A stretch of DNA of 14,151 bases from Halobacteriales archaeon (GTDB lineage: Archaea; Halobacteriota; Halobacteria; Halobacteriales; SKSH01). Each line of letters begins with the position of its first letter. The first letter of the stretch is position 1. The translations under genes and the position numbers were made by a program. The notes beneath the pieces were generated by a model. That model was not told the origin of the DNA, made no database searches, and was given only the letters and a program-made list of their open reading frames with translations. Shown here piece after piece: positions 7,782-11,881 of the stretch. The stretch lies in NCBI GenBank assembly GCA_007118075.1, contig SKSH01000036.1, forward strand, positions 1-14,151, given 5' to 3'.

Positions 7782-8912
7782 ATGAGGGACGGGCCAGAGG
7801 GCGATATGCTCAGTTGGGATGAGTCGGTGTTCCGGAACGAGGAGGTCCTCGAGGTCGATTACGTCCCGGAGTCGTTCAAGCACCGGGGAAACCAGATGAA
7901 CAGTCTCCAGTACTGTCTTCGACCGGCAGTTCGAGGTTCACGGCCGGTGAATGCGATCATCCGTGGGCCACCAGGGACCGGGAAGACAACAGCCATCCTC
8001 AAGCTCTATGAGCAGCTGCGTGAGTTCCCGGAAGTCTACACGGTGCGGGTCAACTGCCAGATGAATTCGACGAGATACGCCATCTTCGCGAAGATCTATC
8101 AGGATCTCTTCGAGATCGCCCCACCCTCGAGCGGGAAGGCGTTCAAGGAGATCTTCGAACAGGTGACCGATCACCTGGTCGACGCGGGAAAGGCGCTGGT
8201 GGTCGCGCTGGACGATGTGAACTACCTCTATTACGATAACGAGGCATCGGATACCCTCTACTCGCTCTTGCGAGCCCATGAAGAGTATCGTGGTGCCAAG
8301 ATTGGGGTGATGGTCGTATCATCTGATCCAGACCTGGATGTCCTCGGTGAGCTCGATAACCGGGTGCAAAGTGTCTTCCACCCAGAGGAGATCTACTTCC
8401 CCCGATACGATCTGACGGAGATTCACAATATCCTCGCCGAGCGGGTCAGGATAGGGTTCTACGAGGGCGCCGTCCCAGATGCGGTCCTCGACCGGGTCGC
8501 CGAGCTCACCGCTGAGAGCGGTGACCTCCGTGTGGGGATCGATCTGCTTCACCGGGCCGGATTGAACGCTGAGATGCGGGCCAGTCGTGAACTCTCACTG
8601 GACGATGTCGAGGATGCGTATGAGACCTCGAAGTACGTCCACCTCTCACGCAGTCTGCGAACGCTGAGCGACAACGAACGAGCCCTGCTTCGGGTGGTCG
8701 CAGAACACGAGGGTGAACGGGCAGGGCCGGTCTACGACGCCTTCAATGAGGAGACCGGTCTCGGCTACACCCGTTACTCTGAGATCATCAACAAGCTCGA
8801 CAATCTCGGAATTCTCCAGGCCGAGTACGGTGGCCTCGAGGGACGAGGCCGATCGCGTCAGCTCTCGTTGGCATACGATGCAGATGCGGTCATCGAACGG
8901 CTCGATGGCTAG
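7782..8912 (+). CDS. cdc6: Orc1/Cdc6 family replication initiator
   Basis: 376-residue AAA+ protein of the archaeal Orc1/Cdc6 family, which binds origins and loads MCM helicase. The N-terminus has MLSWDESVFRNEEV, typical of haloarchaeal members. Walker A is GPPGTGKT (62-69), Walker B is LVVALDDVN (139-147), sensor 1 is VMVVSSD (177-182), and Arg194 in DNRVQSVF is a candidate arginine finger. A C-terminal winged-helix domain spans about 275-376, with GLGYTRYSEIINKLDNLGIL as its recognition-helix region. ATG 7782 is preferred to GTG 7773 because GGTGA lies just before it at normal ribosome-binding distance. Upstream space is only 60 bases and shows no clustered origin recognition boxes, so this paralogue does not seem to sit on its own origin. 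Haloarchaea carry many Orc paralogues; which one this is cannot be fixed from the window. Confidence 0.93.
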   Translation: MRDGPEGDMLSWDESVFRNEEVLEVDYVPESFKHRGNQMNSLQYCLRPAVRGSRPVNAIIRGPPGTGKTTAILKLYEQLREFPEVYTVRVNCQMNSTRYAIFAKIYQDLFEIAPPSSGKAFKEIFEQVTDHLVDAGKALVVALDDVNYLYYDNEASDTLYSLLRAHEEYRGAKIGVMVVSSDPDLDVLGELDNRVQSVFHPEEIYFPRYDLTEIHNILAERVRIGFYEGAVPDAVLDRVAELTAESGDLRVGIDLLHRAGLNAEMRASRELSLDDVEDAYETSKYVHLSRSLRTLSDNERALLRVVAEHEGERAGPVYDAFNEETGLGYTRYSEIINKLDNLGILQAEYGGLEGRGRSRQLSLAYDADAVIERLDG

Positions 8913-8930
8913 CCATCCGAGTCGGACAAA

Positions 8931-8939
8931 ACTTTAGTA
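8931..8939 (+). promoter_or_regulatory. TATA-like box of rpiA
   Basis: ACTTTAGTA, centred about 26 bases before the rpiA ATG. No Shine-Dalgarno follows. It fits leaderless transcription. Confidence 0.5.
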
Positions 8940-8941
8940 TC

Positions 8942-8955
8942 CCCCGACGACGGGG
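8942..8955. promoter_or_regulatory. GC-rich palindrome between TATA box and rpiA start
   Basis: CCCCG-ACGA-CGGGG, a perfect 5-base inverted repeat with a 4-base spacer. It sits between the TATA-like box and the ATG at 8961. In a leaderless promoter this is the initiation zone, so it could be an operator; a chance GC-rich match is possible. Confidence 0.3.
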
Positions 8956-8960
8956 CACCC

Positions 8961-9638
8961 ATGGATCCGGATCACGAGTCGATGAAGCGTGCCGCTGCCG
9001 AGGCGGCCGTCGAGATGGTCGAGGATGGGATGATCGTCGGAATCGGGACCGGATCGACCGCTGCTTACGCGATTACCGCGCTCGGTGAAGCCGTCGAAGC
9101 CGGTCTCGAGATCACCGGCGTCCCGACCTCGGATGCAGCCAGGTACCGAGCCAAAACGGCTGGAATCACCATCAGTGACCTCGATATGGTCGATGGGATC
9201 GATCTGGCGATCGATGGGGCTGATCAGGCTTGTGAGGGGACATTGATCAAGGGAGGTGGTGGAGCGCACACCCGTGAACGGATCGTGGATGCAGCTGCTG
9301 ACCAGTTCATCGCAATCGTTGACGAACGCAAGGTGGTTGATCAGCTTGACGCCCCCATCCCACTGGAAGTGCTCCCGGCAGCACGCCATCTGGTGCAGGC
9401 CGCGGTTGATGACCTTGGAGGAACCGCGACGGTTCGTACGAGTGGGTCCACCGATGGTCCAGCCTACACCGAACGGGGGATGCTCTTGATAGACGCCGAT
9501 ATGGGGATGATCGAAGATGCATCTGCCGTTGCTAAGGAGCTAGATACACTACCGGGTGTCATCGATCACGGCCTCTTCATCGGACTGGCTGATTCACTGC
9601 TTGTAGGTACCCCTGATGGGGTAGAACGTGAATGGTGA
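8961..9638 (+). CDS. rpiA: Ribose-5-phosphate isomerase A
   Basis: 225-residue cytoplasmic enzyme that interconverts ribose 5-phosphate and ribulose 5-phosphate, supplying pentose for nucleotide synthesis. Motifs: GIGTGSTA (27-34) and PTSDAA (55-60) for phosphate binding; DGADQ (85-89) with two catalytic aspartates; KGGGGAHTRE (97-106) with catalytic Lys97 and Glu106; DERKVV (121-126); and HGLFIGLAD near the C-terminus. Length is normal for the family. GAHTRE replaces the bacterial GALLRE, a variation compatible with archaeal members. The ATG follows a TATA-like box at leaderless distance. The gene starts 48 bases after cdc6 and converges with the mini-histone gene across 30 bases, where a GC hairpin lies. 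Confidence 0.95.
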   Translation: MDPDHESMKRAAAEAAVEMVEDGMIVGIGTGSTAAYAITALGEAVEAGLEITGVPTSDAARYRAKTAGITISDLDMVDGIDLAIDGADQACEGTLIKGGGGAHTRERIVDAAADQFIAIVDERKVVDQLDAPIPLEVLPAARHLVQAAVDDLGGTATVRTSGSTDGPAYTERGMLLIDADMGMIEDASAVAKELDTLPGVIDHGLFIGLADSLLVGTPDGVEREW

Positions 9639-9654
9639 GCGGCGTGATCGCCGC
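9639..9654. terminator. GC hairpin between convergent rpiA and histone-like gene
   Basis: GCGGCG-TGAT-CGCCGC, a perfect 6-base inverted repeat with a 4-base loop, directly after the rpiA stop and 15 bases beyond the stop of the convergent gene. It could mark or protect the 3' ends of both transcripts. No T-run follows on either strand, so it is not a classical terminator. Confidence 0.4.
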
Positions 9655-9668
9655 GAGAAGTACTACGC

Positions 9669-9836
9669 TTACAGGTCGCGGGGCTGAACGGTCTTTCGGT
9701 CGTTCGCTTCAGCGCGTCGAGCCGCATCCTCGAGGAGCTGGTGTACCTCGTCGTCGAGGGCCTCGTAGAAGTCAGATGCAACGTTGTGGTTACCGAGCTT
9801 TTCCTTGACCGCGGCTTTGACAATAAGGTCTGCCAT
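9669..9836 (-). CDS. NF-YB/histone-fold mini-protein (55 residues)
   Basis: Short histone-fold protein of the haloarchaeal NF-YB-like type. MADLIVKAAVKEKLG resembles histone helix 1; DFYEALDDEVHQLLEDAARR (18-37) matches the long helix 2; RKTVQPRDL at the end matches loop 2 and the start of helix 3, and then the chain stops. Full archaeal histones continue for several residues. It probably dimerises with itself or another histone-fold protein on DNA or in a regulator; function is not established. The ATG at 9836 is chosen over an upstream in-frame start at 9884 because a good TATA box is centred 29 bases upstream, inside the longer frame. I recall near-identical 55-residue proteins in other haloarchaea, so the short length looks genuine. 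It is convergent with rpiA. Confidence 0.85.
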   Translation of the reverse strand: MADLIVKAAVKEKLGNHNVASDFYEALDDEVHQLLEDAARRAEANDRKTVQPRDL

Positions 9837-9860
9837 ACAGCCAGCGTATTCCCCCGCACC

Positions 9861-9869
9861 CTTTATAAG
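9861..9869 (-). promoter_or_regulatory. TATA box of the histone-like gene
   Basis: CTTATAAAG on the minus strand, centred about 29 bases before the ATG at 9836. It is a strong match and decides the short start for the gene. Confidence 0.65.
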
Positions 9870-10043
9870 ATTTCTCAAAAACACGGGCGAGCGGGCTGCT
9901 ACAGGCCGACATCGTCGATTCAGGAGGCCGTTTTCGATAGTTACCGGTTACCCTTCTGCCTGGAGCTCCTCATAGCACCGGCACCCTGACTCAGCTGAAA
10001 TCGATAGATGGAGGCGAGTTGATGCGGTGATTCCCGGTGGTTG

Positions 10044-10073
10044 TCAATGACAGTTCAATATATTGACTGTTGA
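10044..10073. repeat. AT-rich imperfect dyad (possible operator)
   Basis: A 30-base two-armed symmetry. The left arm is TCAA-tga-CAGT-t-CAATA and the right arm is TATTG-ACTG-TTGA. Thirteen positions pair, with bulges of three bases and one base on the left side only. The core CAATATATTG (10056-10065) is a perfect palindrome. It may be a regulator-binding site or a structured RNA segment; nothing in the sequence says which. Confidence 0.4.
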
Positions 10074-10322
10074 TGTGCGCGGATGGACGGATTTTCTGCT
10101 ACTGGCACGGTGGAGCGGTCCATTGCATCTGTCACACATGGAGATAATCCCGGTTCCTAGGTTATTGGTAATAAGACGGTTTGGGCATGATGGAAATGTA
10201 GACCTAACACGATTCATCTGCCATCCGGGATCTCGGTATTGGCGGGTGCCGTCGCTGTAATATTCCTCCACATAAACGTCCTACTGAAGAAAACGAGGGG
10301 AAGATTTTTGCATCCTGAAATC

Positions 10323-10330
10323 ATAGTAAA
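10323..10330 (+). promoter_or_regulatory. TATA-like box of the zinc-finger gene
   Basis: ATAGTAAA, centred about 26 bases before the ATG at 10353, with no Shine-Dalgarno between. It supports the short start. Confidence 0.4.
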
Positions 10331-10352
10331 CAAGTCTACGTTACACAATACC

Positions 10353-10523
10353 ATGCCACAATGTGACAACTGCGACAGCCATATCTCGGAGGGATTTGCG
10401 AGAGTGTTCGCCAATGAGGCGAATCAAGTGCTTGCGTGTCCGAGCTGTGCCTCCAACGCAGGGATTGCTGATTCCGCCAAAGCACGGGCTCGTGGACAAC
10501 CCTCCTCATCCGGTGAGGCGTAG
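10353..10523 (+). CDS. Small four-cysteine zinc-finger protein (DUF7563-like)
   Basis: 56-residue protein beginning MPQCDNC. Two CxxC pairs, Cys4/Cys7 and Cys29/Cys32 (CPSC), are spaced like a zinc ribbon. The segment between them, with ARVFANE, resembles haloarchaeal small zinc-finger proteins that I recall as DUF7563; the name is from memory. The C-terminal tail (about 40-56) is polar with Ala, Arg and Ser. The ATG at 10353 is preferred over an upstream in-frame start at 10239 because family similarity begins here, the extra 38 residues look non-haloarchaeal, and a TATA-like box falls 26 bases upstream. Function is unknown; such proteins may act in protein or nucleic-acid contacts. It is tail-to-tail with samp2, with 7 bases between stops. 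Confidence 0.75.
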   Translation: MPQCDNCDSHISEGFARVFANEANQVLACPSCASNAGIADSAKARARGQPSSSGEA

Positions 10524-10530
10524 ACCTGCC

Positions 10531-10728
10531 CTATCCCCCGTGAATCAGTCGAAGAACGGTAACCTCGTCTGAATTGATCGGAGAATCATCCGGGACCGGC
10601 CGTCCATCGACGAGTACGGTCGCCTCCATCGGTGACATCCCGATTGCCTCGATGACATCTGCATAGGTGCCATCAATGACCTCTACGGTGAGGGTCGACT
10701 CGCCTGGGACGGTCACGGCCACCTCCAT
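10531..10728 (-). CDS. samp2: Ubiquitin-like small archaeal modifier protein SAMP2
   Basis: 65-residue beta-grasp protein of the MoaD/ThiS/ubiquitin-like group. Its C-terminus LRLIHGG ends in the diglycine that the E1-like UbaA adenylates. It can then be joined to lysines of target proteins or be thiocarboxylated for tRNA thiolation. DGTYADVIEAIGMSPMEATV and LVDGRPVPDD strongly resemble Haloferax SAMP2 as I recall it. The chosen ATG at 10728 matches the family N-terminus and has GGTG six bases upstream; an in-frame ATG at 10740 would add four residues (MVSA). The protein contains no lysine at all, although Haloferax SAMP2 has lysines including a known conjugation site. The gene is divergent from rfcS across 92 bases, an arrangement I recall from other haloarchaea. 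Confidence 0.88.
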   Translation of the reverse strand: MEVAVTVPGESTLTVEVIDGTYADVIEAIGMSPMEATVLVDGRPVPDDSPINSDEVTVLRLIHGG

Positions 10729-10788
10729 AGCAGACACCATCGGGTTAGTTGAGCTTGAGAATGTCGGATGTGCCATGGAAAGCGGGGA

Positions 10789-10796
10789 GTTTATGC
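10789..10796 (+). promoter_or_regulatory. TATA-like box of rfcS (possibly shared with samp2)
   Basis: GTTTATG, centred about 29 bases before the rfcS ATG. The reverse strand reads CATAAAC at the same place, so it could also drive samp2 with a leader of about 35-40 bases. It is the only clear AT-rich element in the 92-base divergent region. Confidence 0.45.
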
Positions 10797-10820
10797 CCGG
10801 CTCGCACCCGTGCACGACCA

Positions 10821-11801
10821 ATGGCCGATGCCGATGACGAGGTCGCGAGTACCGATATCTGGATTGAGCGGTACCGACCCCAACGACTGTCGGCGATCCG
10901 CGGTCAGGACGACGTCGTCGAGCGACTCAAGCGGTATGTCGAGGAGGACGATCTCCCCAATCTACTCTTTGCAGGACCGGCAGGGACGGGGAAGACCTCA
11001 GCAGCGGTCGCCGTTGCCAAGGAGCTTTATAAGGATGATTGGCGCGAGCACTTTCTCGAGCTAAATGCATCTGATGAACGAGGTATCGATGTCGTTCGAG
11101 GCCGAATCAAGGACTTCGCCCGCGCAAGCTTCGGTGGACACGAGTACCGGATCATCTTCCTCGATGAGGCGGATTCACTCACAGATGATGCTCAATCGGC
11201 ACTTCGGCGGACGATGGAGCAATTCTCGGGACATACTCGCTTCATCCTCTCTTGCAATTACTCAAGTCGCATCATCGATCCGATCCAGTCCCGCTGTGCG
11301 GTCTTTCGATTCCAACCACTCGGGGAGGAAGCCATCGAAGCAGTCGTCACTGAGATTGCCGAGAACGAGGGCATCGATCTCAACGAAGCTGGGTTAGCAG
11401 CGATTGTCTACGTCGCTGATGGAGACATGCGCCGAGCCATCAATGCGTTACAGGCCGCGGCGGTGCTTGATGGTACCGTAACGGAAGAGACGGTGTATCA
11501 GATCACCGCCACCGCCAGGCCGGAAATCGTCCAGGATATGGTCAAACGAGCTGCGGAGGGGGAGTTCCTTGCGGCGAGGGGGATCCTCGACGATCTACTC
11601 GTCAAACAGGCGATCGCTGCCGATGATGTCGTCAATCAGCTCCACCGATCGGTGTGGGATCTCGGTCTCTCTGATAAGACGGCGATAGAACTGCTCGAAC
11701 ATCTGGGTGAGGTCGATTACCGTATCGCAGCGGGTGCAAACGAACGGCTGCAGCTCGAGGCGTTGTTGGCCATTCTTGCGAACGCTGGTTCGACCGATTG
11801 A
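10821..11801 (+). CDS. rfcS: Replication factor C small subunit (clamp loader)
   Basis: 326-residue AAA+ clamp-loader subunit. With the large subunit it opens the PCNA ring and loads it at primer-template junctions, using ATP. Features: IWIERYRPQRLSAIRGQDDV at the N-terminus (13-32); Walker A GPAGTGKT (52-59); LNASDERGIDVVRGRIKDF (81-99); Walker B IIFLDEAD (111-118); sensor 1 FILSCNYSSR (141-150); SRC motif 157-159 with its trans-acting arginine finger; and sensor 2 GDMRRAINALQ. Length is that of haloarchaeal RfcS, and no intein is present although rfc genes often host them. ATG 10821 is preferred to an in-frame ATG at 10749, since the TATA-like box lies inside the longer version and the family N-terminus starts here. 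alaS follows after 80 bases. Confidence 0.96.
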   Translation: MADADDEVASTDIWIERYRPQRLSAIRGQDDVVERLKRYVEEDDLPNLLFAGPAGTGKTSAAVAVAKELYKDDWREHFLELNASDERGIDVVRGRIKDFARASFGGHEYRIIFLDEADSLTDDAQSALRRTMEQFSGHTRFILSCNYSSRIIDPIQSRCAVFRFQPLGEEAIEAVVTEIAENEGIDLNEAGLAAIVYVADGDMRRAINALQAAAVLDGTVTEETVYQITATARPEIVQDMVKRAAEGEFLAARGILDDLLVKQAIAADDVVNQLHRSVWDLGLSDKTAIELLEHLGEVDYRIAAGANERLQLEALLAILANAGSTD

Positions 11802-11845
11802 GCCCGTGATAACACCTCAAGCATCAACAGCGGAGGGACGGAACT

Positions 11846-11853
11846 GTTTTACC
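11846..11853 (+). promoter_or_regulatory. TATA-like box of alaS
   Basis: GTTTTACC, centred about 32 bases before the alaS ATG. No Shine-Dalgarno is seen before the start. Confidence 0.4.
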
Positions 11854-11881
11854 CGATATAGGACCAAAGGATGTGATACGA

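Larger units (their letters stand above)
9837..10352. other. 516-base intergenic region
   Basis: No credible gene here: short open frames on both strands lack family-like sequence, promoters and haloarchaeal acidic composition. It begins with the histone-like gene promoter and ends with that of the zinc-finger gene. Between them are an AT-rich dyad at 10044-10073, a smaller inverted repeat TTATT-GGT-AATAA at 10162-10174, and palindromes such as GGAGCTCC (9962-9969) and CCTAGG (10156-10161). No tRNA arms, no clustered origin recognition boxes and no repeat array were seen. It could hold a regulatory region or an untracked small RNA. Confidence 0.6.

Noticed and set aside
9837..9884. Longer start (71 residues) for the histone-like gene
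   Set aside because: The strong TATA box CTTATAAAG lies inside this extension, and the family similarity begins at MADLIVKAAVKE.
10041..10075. T-arm-like GTTCAAT suggesting a tRNA
   Set aside because: No matching acceptor, D or anticodon stems around it. The pairing seen is a simple dyad.
10239..10352. Longer start (94 residues) for the zinc-finger gene
   Set aside because: The extra 38 residues are hydrophobic and basic and lack family similarity. A TATA-like box falls at the right distance for the ATG at 10353.
10729..10821. Longer start (96 residues) for samp2
   Set aside because: It would run through the whole divergent region and over the rfcS promoter. SAMP2 homologues start at the chosen ATG.
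10821..11801. Possible intein in rfcS or radA
   Set aside because: Both genes have normal family length, and their Walker A regions run through without insertion.
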